From the NCBI RefSeq assembly GCF_011300875.1, contig NZ_CP049862.1:2976001-3040000 (forward strand): a stretch of DNA of 64,000 bases. Direction: 5' to 3'. This document shows positions 8,633 through 16,600 of the stretch, one piece after another. Both the position numbers and the translations under genes were made by a program. A model generated the notes under the pieces. The model was given only the letters and a program-made list of their open reading frames with translations. It was not told the DNA's origin and made no database searches. How positions within the stretch are numbered: the first letter of the stretch is position 1; each line of letters begins with the position of its first letter. The stretch comes from Sanguibacter sp. HDW7. Lineage in GTDB: Bacteria > Actinomycetota > Actinomycetes > Actinomycetales > Cellulomonadaceae.

Positions 8633-8659
8633 AACCCACAGTATCAGGTACTCTGGGTT
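8633..8659. promoter_or_regulatory. TetR-type operator candidate at the divergent promoter
   Basis: AACCCACAGTA (8633-8643) and TACTCTGGGTT (8649-8659) form an inverted repeat matching at 10 of 11 positions around a 5-nt centre. It lies between the divergent starts of the TetR gene (8630) and the thiolase gene (8694), where a repressor could block both promoters. Confidence 0.6.
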
Positions 8660-8693
8660 CGAGGAACCTGAGCAACGGAGCGAGAGGCCCACG

Positions 8694-10046
8694 ATGACCG
8701 TGTCACCCACCCCCAGCACACCCCGCGACGCCTATGTCCTCGGCGGCAACCGCATCCCCTTCGGCAAGGTCGGCGGTGCCTACGCCCGCTCCTCCAACCA
8801 GGACATGCTCACCGCCGCGCTCGACGGGCTCGTCGCCCGCTACGGGCTCCAGGGCGAGCGCCTCGGCGAGGTCGTCGGCGGCGCAGTCCTCAAGCACTCC
8901 AAGGACTTCAACCTCGTCCGCGAGGCCACCCTCGGCACGGCGCTCGACCCGCGCACCCCCGCGTTCGACCTTCAGCAGGCATGCGCGACGGGCCTCGAGG
9001 CCGTCGTCACCGTCTCCAACAAGATCCGCCTCGGCCAGGTCGAGTCCGGCATCGCCGGCGGCGTCGACTCGACGTCCGACGCCCCCATCGCCGTCTCCCC
9101 CGGCCTGCGCCGCGCGCTCCTCGCCGCCGCCCACGCCAAGGACCTCCCCACCCGCCTCAAGGCCTTCGCGAAGATCCGCCCCGGCGACCTCGCACCCGAC
9201 GCCCCGCGCACCGACGAGCCCCGCACCGGCCTGTCGATGGGCGAGCACCAGGCCGTGACGACCGCCCGCTGGAGCATCACGCGCGAGGCCCAGGACGAGA
9301 TCGCCCTCCGCTCGCACCACAACCTCGCCGCCTCCTACGAGCGCGGCTTCCAGGACGACCTCGTCACCCCCTACCGCGGTCTCGTCCGCGACCAGATCCT
9401 GCGCCCCGACACCTCCGCGGAGAAGCTCGGCAAGCTCAGCCCCGTCTTCGGCAAGCGCCTCGACCACATGCCGACGATGACCGCCGGCAACTCGACGCCC
9501 CTGTCCGACGGCGCGTCCGCCGTCCTCCTCGGCTCCGCCGACTGGGCAGCCGCACGCAACCTGCCGCTCCTCGCGCGCATCGTCGACGCGGAGACCGCCG
9601 CGGTCGACTTCGTCCACGGCCACGAGGGCCTGCTCATGGCCCCCGTCCACGCCGTCGCGCGCCTCCTCGCCCGCCAGGGCCTCACGCTCGGCGGCCTCGA
9701 CCTCGTCGAGATCCACGAGGCCTTCGCGAGCGTCGTCCTCACGACCCAGGCCGCGTGGGCCGACGACGAGTACTGCCGCACCGAGCTCGGCCTGCCCGGC
9801 GCGCTCGGCACGATCGACCCCGACAAGGTCAACGTCAACGGATCCTCGCTCGCCGCGGGCCACCCCTTCGCCGCGACGGGCGGACGCATCGTCGCCCAGA
9901 CAGCCAAGCAGCTCGCCGAGCTCCAGGCCGCGAACCCCGAGGCCGGCCCGTTCCGCGCGCTCGTGTCCGTGTGCGCCGCAGGCGGGCTCGGCGTCGCCGC
10001 GATCCTCGAGTCCGTCCCCGCCACCACCGAGGGAGACGCGCGATGA
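8694..10046 (+). CDS. Acetyl-CoA C-acetyltransferase (thiolase, FadA2/FadI-like)
   Basis: A 450-residue thiolase, which cleaves 3-ketoacyl-CoA with CoA or runs in reverse to condense acetyl units. The nucleophilic Cys sits in LQQACATGLEAV (about residue 95), the catalytic His in GHPFAATGGRI (about 390), and the second Cys in VSVCAAGGLG (about 426). All three are intact. The length is greater than that of FadA-type thiolases (about 390) and matches the FadI/FadA2 type. The ATG at 8694 lies 34 bases beyond the operator palindrome. The stop overlaps the next start (ATGA), so translation of the FabG-like gene is coupled. Confidence 0.92.
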   Translation: MTVSPTPSTPRDAYVLGGNRIPFGKVGGAYARSSNQDMLTAALDGLVARYGLQGERLGEVVGGAVLKHSKDFNLVREATLGTALDPRTPAFDLQQACATGLEAVVTVSNKIRLGQVESGIAGGVDSTSDAPIAVSPGLRRALLAAAHAKDLPTRLKAFAKIRPGDLAPDAPRTDEPRTGLSMGEHQAVTTARWSITREAQDEIALRSHHNLAASYERGFQDDLVTPYRGLVRDQILRPDTSAEKLGKLSPVFGKRLDHMPTMTAGNSTPLSDGASAVLLGSADWAAARNLPLLARIVDAETAAVDFVHGHEGLLMAPVHAVARLLARQGLTLGGLDLVEIHEAFASVVLTTQAAWADDEYCRTELGLPGALGTIDPDKVNVNGSSLAAGHPFAATGGRIVAQTAKQLAELQAANPEAGPFRALVSVCAAGGLGVAAILESVPATTEGDAR

Positions 10047-11395
10047 CCGACCGCTACACCCACCTCGTCAACACGGGCTTCACCGCGACCCTCGCCAAGC
10101 GCCTCGGCCTGCCGCAGCCCGCGATCCTCCGGCGCTTCCGCGCGGGCGACCCGCTCGTCCCCGGCCCCGTCCTCGTGCTCGGCCCGGACACGCACGACGG
10201 CTCCGACTCGGACGCCGTCGCGCAGCACCTCCTGGGCCTCGGCCTCGACGTCCACCGCTCCCCCACGACCGGCACGGCCCGCTGGGGTGCCGTCGTCCTC
10301 GTCCTCACGGAGATCGAGCGCGTCGAGGACCTCTCCGAGCACGTCCTCGCCGCAGGCTCCGTGCTCAAGCAGACGGCGCGCGGCGCGCGCCTGCTCACGC
10401 TCGCCCGCGAGTCGACGGCCGACGACGCGCCCGCGCTCGCCGCTGCACGACAGGCCGTCGTCGGGCTCACGCGCTCGCTCGCCAAGGAGCTGCGCGCGGG
10501 TGCGACCGCGAACGGCCTCGTCCTCTCCGGCGGCGCCGCCGTCGGCGGCGAGGGCGTCCTCGCGCCGCTGCGCTGGTTCCTCTCGGCACGTTCGGCGTTC
10601 GTCGACGGCCAGCTCCTCACCGTCGGGGCCGCGGACGTCGTCGCACAGGACGACGGGCGCCCCCTCGACGGCCGGGTCGCCGTCGTCACCGGCGCCGCCC
10701 GCGGCATCGGTGCCGCGATCGCCCGCACCCTCGCGCGCGACGGTGCGAAGGTCGTGTGCGTCGACGTGCCCGCCGCGGGCGAGCACCTCGCAAAGGTCGC
10801 CAACGAGGTGCGCGGCACGGCGCTCCAGCTCGACATCACGGCCGACGACGCGGGCGAGCGCATCGTCGAGCACGCCCGCGCGCGTCACGGGCGTCTCGAC
10901 GTCGTCGTCCACAACGCGGGCATCACACGCGACAAGCTCCTCGCCAACATGGATGCGGCCCGCTGGGACTCCGTCCTCGCGGTCAACACCGCGGCCCAGC
11001 TGCGCATCAACGAGGTGCTGCTCGCCTCCGACCTCTTCCGGGACGCGCCGCGCATCGTGTCGCTCGCCTCGACGTCGGGCATCGCGGGCAACCGCGGCCA
11101 GACGAACTACGGCGCGTCGAAGGCCGGGGTCATCGGCATGGTCCGTGCGACGTCCCCGCTGCTCGCTGACGTCGGCGGCACCGCGAACGCCGTCGCTCCC
11201 GGCTTCATCGAGACCGAGATGACGGCGCGCATCCCCTTCGCGACGCGCGAGGTCGCCCGGCGGCTCAACTCCCTCCAGCAGGGCGGGCAGCCGGTCGACG
11301 TCGCCGAGGCCGTGACGTTCCTCGCCTCGCCCGGCGCCGGTGCTGTCGGCGGTCAGGTGCTCCGCGTGTGCGGCCAGAACCTCGTGGGGGCGTGA
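10043..11395 (+). CDS. High-molecular-weight 3-ketoacyl reductase (FabG4-like)
   Basis: A 450-residue two-domain short-chain dehydrogenase. Residues 1 to about 205 form a degenerate N-terminal, flavodoxin-like domain. The C-terminal domain is complete: VVTGAARGIGAAIA (NAD(P) binding, about 213), HNAGITRDK (about 291), a Ser in SLASTSGIAGN, and the YGASK catalytic Tyr-Lys (about 355). This layout is known from mycobacterial FabG4 (Rv0242c), an NADH-dependent 3-ketoacyl-CoA reductase. It overlaps the thiolase by 4 nt and the MaoC gene by 1 nt, giving the ketoacyl-to-hydroxyacyl step of the same pathway. Confidence 0.88.
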   Translation: MTDRYTHLVNTGFTATLAKRLGLPQPAILRRFRAGDPLVPGPVLVLGPDTHDGSDSDAVAQHLLGLGLDVHRSPTTGTARWGAVVLVLTEIERVEDLSEHVLAAGSVLKQTARGARLLTLARESTADDAPALAAARQAVVGLTRSLAKELRAGATANGLVLSGGAAVGGEGVLAPLRWFLSARSAFVDGQLLTVGAADVVAQDDGRPLDGRVAVVTGAARGIGAAIARTLARDGAKVVCVDVPAAGEHLAKVANEVRGTALQLDITADDAGERIVEHARARHGRLDVVVHNAGITRDKLLANMDAARWDSVLAVNTAAQLRINEVLLASDLFRDAPRIVSLASTSGIAGNRGQTNYGASKAGVIGMVRATSPLLADVGGTANAVAPGFIETEMTARIPFATREVARRLNSLQQGGQPVDVAEAVTFLASPGAGAVGGQVLRVCGQNLVGA

Positions 11396-12486
11396 TGGAC
11401 GCCGCGAGCGACGCTCCGGGCGTCGCCGGGCAGGCTGGCGACGCGGTCGCGCCCGGACCGTCCCCCGATGCGGGCGCTCCCCGGTCGCGTACGGTCACCG
11501 GGCCGCCGCCGGGCACACGCGTCGAGACCCTGCCGTCGGTGCCGGGCCTCGGCGGTCTCTACGTGCGCGGCGCGGCGGGCTCGGCCGCGGCCCGGATCCC
11601 GGGCCGCACGACGGCGACGACGCTGCCGGCCGTCGCGCACCGCGTCGAGGGTGTCCGCGTCGACCCCGGGCACCTCACGTCCTACCAGCACCTGCTCGGC
11701 GAGACCGGGTCCGACGCCCTGCCGTCAGGCTTCTGCCACGTCCTCGCGTTCCCCGTCGCGACCGCCGTCATGGTGCGGCCCGACTTCCCGCTGCCGCTGC
11801 TCGGCATGGTGCACGTCGCCAACGCCGCGTCCGTCCTGCGGCCCGTCCACCTGGGCGACGCCCTCGACGTCACCGCGTGGACGCAGGATCTGCGCGCCCA
11901 CCGGCGCGGCACGCAGCTCGACGTGTGCGCAGAGATCGCCGTCGACGGCGAGGTCGCGTGGCGGGGCGTCTCGACGTACCTCGCCAAGGGGGTGCACCTC
12001 GTCGGGGGCACGGGTTCGGCCGAGGCGCCGGGCGCGGAGCCGTCGGGCACCGCCGAGGTGTCGGGCGTCGCTGCGACGGTGGGTGCGGAGAAGTCGTCGG
12101 GCACGGAGGCGTCGTCGGGCGTGGGCACGTCGTCGGGCCGTGTCGGGGCCTCAGTCGCGTGGCGCCTCGGCGCCGACGTCGGACGCGCCTACGGCGCCGT
12201 GTCCGGCGACCGCAACCCCATCCACATGTCTGCGCTCTCCGCCAAGGCCTTCGGGTTCCCGCGCGCCATCGCGCACGGCATGTACACCGCGGCCCGCGCC
12301 CTCGCTGACGTCGGCCCGCGGCGCGGCACGACGTACGACTGGACCGTCGAGTTCGCCAAGCCCGTCCTCCTGCCCGGCCGCGTCGACGTCACCTACACGA
12401 CGATGCCCGACGGATCCTGGACGTATGCGGGCCGCTCGCAGTCGGGCAAGCTCCACCTAGCTGGATCCGTCACCCCGACAACCTGA
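11395..12486 (+). CDS. MaoC-like 3-hydroxyacyl-CoA/thioester dehydratase (HtdX-like)
   Basis: A 363-residue double-hotdog hydratase that should interconvert 3-hydroxyacyl and enoyl thioesters. The C-terminal hotdog carries the hydratase-2 signature: YGAVSGDRNPIHMS with catalytic Asp and His (about residue 265), then AIAHGMY. The N-terminal hotdog lacks it. An insertion rich in Ser/Gly/Ala/Glu (about residues 200-245, SSGTEASSGVGTSSG) links them and looks flexible. The start codon shares an A with the preceding TGA (TGATG). With thiolase, FabG-like reductase and acyl-CoA dehydrogenase it completes a full beta-oxidation or elongation set, the same gene types found around mycobacterial fadA2/fabG4/htdX. 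Confidence 0.88.
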   Translation: MDAASDAPGVAGQAGDAVAPGPSPDAGAPRSRTVTGPPPGTRVETLPSVPGLGGLYVRGAAGSAAARIPGRTTATTLPAVAHRVEGVRVDPGHLTSYQHLLGETGSDALPSGFCHVLAFPVATAVMVRPDFPLPLLGMVHVANAASVLRPVHLGDALDVTAWTQDLRAHRRGTQLDVCAEIAVDGEVAWRGVSTYLAKGVHLVGGTGSAEAPGAEPSGTAEVSGVAATVGAEKSSGTEASSGVGTSSGRVGASVAWRLGADVGRAYGAVSGDRNPIHMSALSAKAFGFPRAIAHGMYTAARALADVGPRRGTTYDWTVEFAKPVLLPGRVDVTYTTMPDGSWTYAGRSQSGKLHLAGSVTPTT

Positions 12487-12497
12487 CCCCCGCCCTC

Positions 12498-12566
12498 GCG
12501 AGATAGGGGTCGGGATGCGAGATAGGGGTATGCCGCCCCCTGTCTCGCGTGCAGACCCTATCTCGG
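12498..12566. repeat. Nested intergenic palindrome of the CGAGATAG/CTATCTCG family
   Basis: GCGAGATAGGGG occurs twice (12498 and 12517), followed by two inverted counterparts (12537-12548, with one change, and 12556-12565), so the region folds into a hairpin within a hairpin. It separates the convergent MaoC and lipoprotein genes. The same CTATCTCG word recurs in palindromes near 18.1, 21.6, 21.8 and 49.7 kb. Confidence 0.75.
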
Positions 12567-12574
12567 GGAGGTGG

Positions 12575-12604
12575 TCAGCCGCCGTCCAGGACGTTGCCGG
12601 TCAT
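12575..12604 (-). pseudogene. 10-codon remnant of a fourth tandem lipoprotein gene
   Basis: Reading on the minus strand from 12604 gives MTGNVLDGG and a stop, which resembles the start MTRNVLGAL of the two neighbouring lipoprotein genes. The ATGA overlap with the preceding stop codon is the same as at the other junctions, and flanking bases (CCAGGACGTTG, TCATGAGTC) are shared with 13.3 and 14.1 kb. Only the first codons survive. A CTAG/CTATCTCG-family palindrome begins a few bases further on. Confidence 0.65.
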
Positions 12605-13359
12605 GAGTCACCGTCCTTCTGCTCCGCCTGCTCAGCGAGGGACGACGGCTTCTCGTCGCTGCAACGGTCCCACTGCTTCATCGTGAGAGCTCCCGCCTTC
12701 GCCGACTCCCACACCTGCATGTCGAGGTCCTCGAGGGCGAGCGCCTGCTCGGGCCCCTCCTTCGGGACCGCCGTGACGACAGGCGCGATCCCCGCGTCGG
12801 TCAGGCACGCGATGATGTGCTCGATGTTCTCCGCGCGCATCGGGTGCGGCATCTCGACCGTCTGCCAGTGGGCGTTGACCGGCTCCCAGTACGTGTCGCC
12901 GCAGAACCTGTCCGCCCGGTAGGCGTCGGACTCGATGTCCATCGGGACGGCGTCGGTCGAGAAGCTGATCTTGGGCGTCGACATCGATGCCACGTGCACG
13001 CCGATGTCGAACTCCTCGAGGCACGCGACGTAGTCGAGGAACTGGGACTCGTACTCCTCCCGCGTGAGCCGACGATCCTTGAGCCGCTCCGTCATCGCCG
13101 GGTCAGGCGGGAACGGGTCCGTCATGGGGTTCTGACCGGGCTTGTCCTCGATGCAGGTCCCTGTCGCGCCGCACAGGTACCTGCGGCCGTCCGGCCCGGT
13201 CGTCGGCGTCACCTCCGCGAAGATCCACTCCGGTGGCGCCTTCCGCGCGAGGCTCGGCGTCACCTCCGGCACGTCGTCGTCGGGTGCCGGCGTGCACGCG
13301 CCGAGCGCGAGCCCCGCCGCGAGCGCGAGCGCCAGCGCGCCCAGGACGTTGCGGGTCAT
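12601..13359 (-). CDS. Tandem lipoprotein paralogue 1 of an ABC-exporter operon
   Basis: A 252-residue predicted lipoprotein: MTRNVLGALALALAAGLALG then the lipid-carrying Cys in ALGACTPAPDDD. It belongs to a family with two neighbours. Shared marks are DPAMTERL, RLTREEYESQFLDYVACLEE, FCGDTYWEPV and a late WxxC. Four cysteines conserved in all three copies (ACLEE, FCGD, IACLT, WDRC) may form two disulfides outside the cell. I recognise no named domain. It is the last intact gene of the overlapping operon; its start overlaps the stop of paralogue 2 by 4 nt. The central third is nearly identical in DNA to paralogue 3, but its end differs, so the gene looks mosaic. Confidence 0.85.
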   Translation of the reverse strand: MTRNVLGALALALAAGLALGACTPAPDDDVPEVTPSLARKAPPEWIFAEVTPTTGPDGRRYLCGATGTCIEDKPGQNPMTDPFPPDPAMTERLKDRRLTREEYESQFLDYVACLEEFDIGVHVASMSTPKISFSTDAVPMDIESDAYRADRFCGDTYWEPVNAHWQTVEMPHPMRAENIEHIIACLTDAGIAPVVTAVPKEGPEQALALEDLDMQVWESAKAGALTMKQWDRCSDEKPSSLAEQAEQKDGDS

Positions 13360-14114
13360 GAGTCGTTCTCCTTCTGCTCAGCCGCCTCGGCGATGGACGA
13401 CGGCGTCCCCTCCACGCACGAGTCCCACACGGACTGCGACACCTCGCCGGCGGACGTCGCCTTGTCGCCCTGCTCAAAGAGGTCGTGGCGCGCGAGCGCC
13501 CGCTCCGGCCCGTCGTCCGGCACCGCCGTGATGACAGGGGTCATCCCCGCCTCCGTCATGCAGGCGAGCAGGTGCTCGACGTCCTCCTCAAGGTGGGGCT
13601 GCGGCATCTCGAAGGCCTGCCAGTGATGGCTGACCGGCTGCCAGTACGTGTCGCCGCAGAACGTCTCCGCCCGGTAGGCCTCCGTCGTCCAGTCGTTGCC
13701 CACCGAATGCAGCCCGTGGCTGATCATCGGCGCCGACATGTCCCACACGTCGAAGCCCAGACCGAACTCTGTGAGGCACGCCGTGTAGTCGAGGAACTGC
13801 GCCTCGTACTCCTCCCGCGAGAGCCGGCGGTCCGCGAGCCGCTCCGTCATCGCCGGGTCCGGCGGGAACGGCGTCCGCAACGGCATCGCGCCTGGCAGAT
13901 CCTCGAAGCAGAACGTCATCTCGACGTTGCAGTTCATCCTCTTCCCGTCAGGCGCGATCGACGGGACCGTCTCCGGGAAGTCCCACGCAGGCACCGTGCG
14001 CTTGAACGTCGGCGTCACCTCCGGCACGTCGTCGTCGGGCGCGGGCGTGCACGCGCCGAGCGCGAGCGCCGCCGCGAGCGCGAGCGCCAGCGCGCCCAGG
14101 ACGTTGCGGGTCAT
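13356..14114 (-). CDS. Tandem lipoprotein paralogue 2 of an ABC-exporter operon
   Basis: A 252-residue predicted lipoprotein with the same leader as paralogue 1 (MTRNVLGALALALAAALALG, Cys in CTPAPDDDVPEV). The conserved DPAMTERL, RREYEAQFLDYTACL-type segment, FCGDTYWQPV and four extracytoplasmic cysteines are present. The middle (about residues 120-150, GLGFDVWDMSAPMISHGLHS) is unlike the other two copies, whereas LEEDVEHLLACMTEAGMTPV is nearly identical, also in DNA, to paralogue 3. The ATG at 14114 is chosen because it starts the signal peptide and overlaps the upstream stop as ATGA; an upstream in-frame extension would read back into the previous gene. Function unknown. Confidence 0.85.
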   Translation of the reverse strand: MTRNVLGALALALAAALALGACTPAPDDDVPEVTPTFKRTVPAWDFPETVPSIAPDGKRMNCNVEMTFCFEDLPGAMPLRTPFPPDPAMTERLADRRLSREEYEAQFLDYTACLTEFGLGFDVWDMSAPMISHGLHSVGNDWTTEAYRAETFCGDTYWQPVSHHWQAFEMPQPHLEEDVEHLLACMTEAGMTPVITAVPDDGPERALARHDLFEQGDKATSAGEVSQSVWDSCVEGTPSSIAEAAEQKENDS

Positions 14115-14899
14115 GAGTCCCCCTCCTTTTCGTTCTCCGCGACGGCCGACGGCATCCCCTCGATGCACGTCTCCCACACCGACATCGGCACCTCACCGGC
14201 GAACATCTCCTCGCGGATCTGCTCGCTGAGGTCGCGGCGCGCAAACGCTTGCTCCGGCCCGTCGTCCGGCACCGTCGTGATGACCGGGGTCATCCCCGCC
14301 TCCGTCATGCAGGCGAGCAGGTGCTCGACGTCCTCCTCAAGGTGCGGCTGCGGCATCTCGTAGGCCTGCCAGTGGTAGTTGACCGGCTCCCAGTGCGTGT
14401 CACCGCAGAATGTCGACGCGCGGTAGGCGTCGGACTCGATGTCCATCGGGACGGCGTCGGTCGAGAAGCTGATCATCGGCGTCGACATCGACGCCACGTG
14501 CACACCGATGTCGAACTCCTCGAGGCACGCGACATAGTCGAGAAACTGGGACTCGTATTCCTCCCGCGTCAGCCGTCGGTCCGAGAGCCGCTCCGTCATC
14601 GCCGGGTCCTGCGGGAACGGTACCGTCGGCGGGAGCTGGCCCTCCACGACCTCGCCGCAGGACGACATGTCCGCGTCGCACTCCCATCTGGTCCCGTCGG
14701 GCGCGACCGACGGGACCATCTCGACGAACTCCCACGGCGGCACCGTGCGCTTGAACGTCGGCGTCACCTCCGGTCCGTCGTCGTCGGGCGCGGGCGTGCA
14801 CGCGCCCAGCGCGAGCGCCGCCACGAGCACCCCGACCATCGTCCACCGCATCCTGCTCCCCCTCACCCGGCCGGCGGGCTGCCGGCTCCGCACGTTCAT
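14111..14899 (-). CDS. Tandem lipoprotein paralogue 3 of an ABC-exporter operon
   Basis: A 262-residue predicted lipoprotein, the copy next to the permease. The leader differs from the other two (MRWTMVGVLVAALALGAC) but continues with the same CTPAPDDDGPEVTPTFKRTV. Family motifs and the four conserved cysteines are all present. An additional Cys pair lies in WECDADMSSCGE. The ATG at 14899 overlaps the permease stop by 4 nt and follows AAGGA; a second ATG at 14851 also has a purine-rich site (AGGGGGAGC) and would give a shorter signal peptide. As the only copy with both variable segments matching one or other paralogue, it may be the ancestral one. Confidence 0.83.
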   Translation of the reverse strand: MNVRSRQPAGRVRGSRMRWTMVGVLVAALALGACTPAPDDDGPEVTPTFKRTVPPWEFVEMVPSVAPDGTRWECDADMSSCGEVVEGQLPPTVPFPQDPAMTERLSDRRLTREEYESQFLDYVACLEEFDIGVHVASMSTPMISFSTDAVPMDIESDAYRASTFCGDTHWEPVNYHWQAYEMPQPHLEEDVEHLLACMTEAGMTPVITTVPDDGPEQAFARRDLSEQIREEMFAGEVPMSVWETCIEGMPSAVAENEKEGDS

Positions 14900-15972
14900 C
14901 GGTCCTTCGCCATGTCGGACGGCCGCCGCCGCAGCAGCGGCGCTGTGAGCAGGGACGCGACCGCGACCCACGCGCACGCCCCCGCGAGCGCCCACGCGCC
15001 GCTCGCGAGCGGCGCGACGAGCTCGCCCCGCAGGGCGAGGATCGCGAGCGCCGACGACGCGAGGAACACACCGCCGAGCAGCGACGCCTCGAACCCGAGC
15101 AGCAGCCCGAGCGACCGGCGCGACGTCCCCGCGAGCCGGTAGGTCGCGAGCTCGGCCGAGCGCAGCAGCGCGAGCACCGCCGTGACGAGGCCGCCGAGCA
15201 CGCCCAGCAGCACGGGCAGCAGCCGGTCGACCCGGCCTGCGTGCAGCGCGACGACGTCCGTCGTCTCCCGCAGCATCGGCTCGACGACGGTCTCCGCGCC
15301 GACCGTCCGCAGCGAACCCGTGAGGATCGGCAGCATGCGCTCGACGTCGACGAACCGCGACATCGCGACGCGGCACTCGGCCGCCGGCGCGTCCCCCGGT
15401 GCTCGCGCCGTGAAGATCGCGATCGTGCTCGGCAGGACGCGCCCACCACCGACGACGGCGTCCTGCGCCTCGGCGCCGAGGCCGCCGAGCGACACCCGGG
15501 CGCCCGGCGTCGCGTCGAGTCCGACCCGCTCGGCGAGGCTCGTCCCCACGACGACGTCGTGCGTCGCCACCTCGGGCACGAGCGACGACGAGACGCGCCG
15601 CACCGGCACGAACGATCCGAGCTGCGCCGTCGCGAGCTTCTCGACGTCCTCCACGACGACGCCCGCGAGCTCGACGCCCGGCACGCGCGTGAGCGCCTCG
15701 CACGATGCGGGCCGCACGCCCGTCGTCCCCGCCCCGCGCGACTGGCCCGGCACGTCCTTCGTCGAGATCGTCACGACGTGACGCCCCTCGGACTCGAGAT
15801 CCGTGAGCGAGGCGTCGAGCCGCGCGCTCGCGTTCACCGCGACCGCGACGTGCGCCGCACCCGCGAGCACCGCCGCGAGGACGAGCGGCACGAGACGTCC
15901 GCGCGCGCCGAGGGCGTTCCGCACGGCCTCGCGGACGAGCGTCGCGAGCCGCCACCCGTCGGACTCATGCAC
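14896..15972 (-). CDS. FtsX/MacB-like ABC transporter permease
   Basis: A 358-residue membrane protein with the MacB/FtsX layout. One N-terminal helix (RLVPLVLAAVLAGAAHVAVAV) is followed by a large extracytoplasmic domain (about residues 45-230), then three helices: LLPVLLGVLGGLVTAVLALL, a helix near LLLGFEASLLGGVFLASSA, and WALAGACAWVAVASLL. Such permeases do not form a channel but drive periplasmic or outer-face substrates by mechanotransmission. The GTG start at 15972 overlaps the ATPase stop by 8 nt. It is the core of the exporter encoded with the adaptor (16600-17769) and ATPase. Its stop overlaps lipoprotein 3, which suggests the lipoproteins act with it. Confidence 0.85.
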   Translation of the reverse strand: MHESDGWRLATLVREAVRNALGARGRLVPLVLAAVLAGAAHVAVAVNASARLDASLTDLESEGRHVVTISTKDVPGQSRGAGTTGVRPASCEALTRVPGVELAGVVVEDVEKLATAQLGSFVPVRRVSSSLVPEVATHDVVVGTSLAERVGLDATPGARVSLGGLGAEAQDAVVGGGRVLPSTIAIFTARAPGDAPAAECRVAMSRFVDVERMLPILTGSLRTVGAETVVEPMLRETTDVVALHAGRVDRLLPVLLGVLGGLVTAVLALLRSAELATYRLAGTSRRSLGLLLGFEASLLGGVFLASSALAILALRGELVAPLASGAWALAGACAWVAVASLLTAPLLRRRPSDMAKDR

Positions 15973-16600
15973 GCCCCGTCACCACCGTCCGCATGTCGAC
16001 CCGGTCCTGGGCGGCCTCGATGACCGCCGGGTCGTGCGTCGCCACGACGACCGTCGCGTCCGAGCGCAGACCGCGCAGCAGGTCGATGATCGTCTGCGTC
16101 GCGGCCGCGTCGAGGCTCGACGTCGGCTCGTCCGCGAGCACGAGCGGCCTGCGGGTCGCGAGGGCCCGCGCGAACGCGGTGCGCTGCAGCTCGCCGCCGG
16201 AGAGGGTCCGCGCGAGCGCGTCGGCCCGGTGCGTGAGCCCCACCTGCGCGAGCGCAGTGTCCGCGGCGGCAGCCGCCGCCGGCACGTCGAGGCCGTCGCC
16301 GAGCGCGCCGATCATGACGTTGTCGCGCACCGTGCGCGCGCCGAGCGCGTTCGCGCCCTGCGCGACCCAGCCGACGTGCCGCGGGTGCGGCGGACCGGGC
16401 GTGCCGTCGTCACCTACGACGACGATCCGACCCGAGCGCGGCCGCAGGAACCCCGCGACGGCCGCGAGGATCGTCGACTTACCCGAACCCGACGGGCCCA
16501 CGAGCGCCGTCACCCGGCCCGGCGCGAAGACCGCGTCGAAGTCGTCGACGACGTGGACGTCGCCGAACGCGATGCTCACCTGCTCGACCTGCACCTCCAT
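15965..16600 (-). CDS. ABC transporter ATP-binding protein (LolD/MacB type)
   Basis: A 211-residue nucleotide-binding subunit. Walker A GPSGSGKST (about residue 38), signature LSGGELQR (about 135), Walker B RPLVLADEPTS with the catalytic Glu, D-loop SSLD, and switch His in VVATHDP are all intact, so it should hydrolyse ATP. Size and sequence fit the LolD/MacB/FtsE subgroup that pairs with FtsX-fold permeases. The ATG at 16600 shares its A with the TGA of the adaptor gene (TGATG). The 8-nt overlap with the permease shows tight coupling. Confidence 0.93.
   Translation of the reverse strand: MEVQVEQVSIAFGDVHVVDDFDAVFAPGRVTALVGPSGSGKSTILAAVAGFLRPRSGRIVVVGDDGTPGPPHPRHVGWVAQGANALGARTVRDNVMIGALGDGLDVPAAAAAADTALAQVGLTHRADALARTLSGGELQRTAFARALATRRPLVLADEPTSSLDAAATQTIIDLLRGLRSDATVVVATHDPAVIEAAQDRVDMRTVVTGRA

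Noticed and set aside
8641-8675. GGGTTCGAGGAACC-like stretch resembling part of a tRNA T-arm
   Set aside because: No acceptor or anticodon stems around it, and the bases belong to the TetR operator region.
8630-8675. Longer TetR start at 8675
   Set aside because: It would place the operator inside the coding region and adds 15 residues unlike TetR N-termini.
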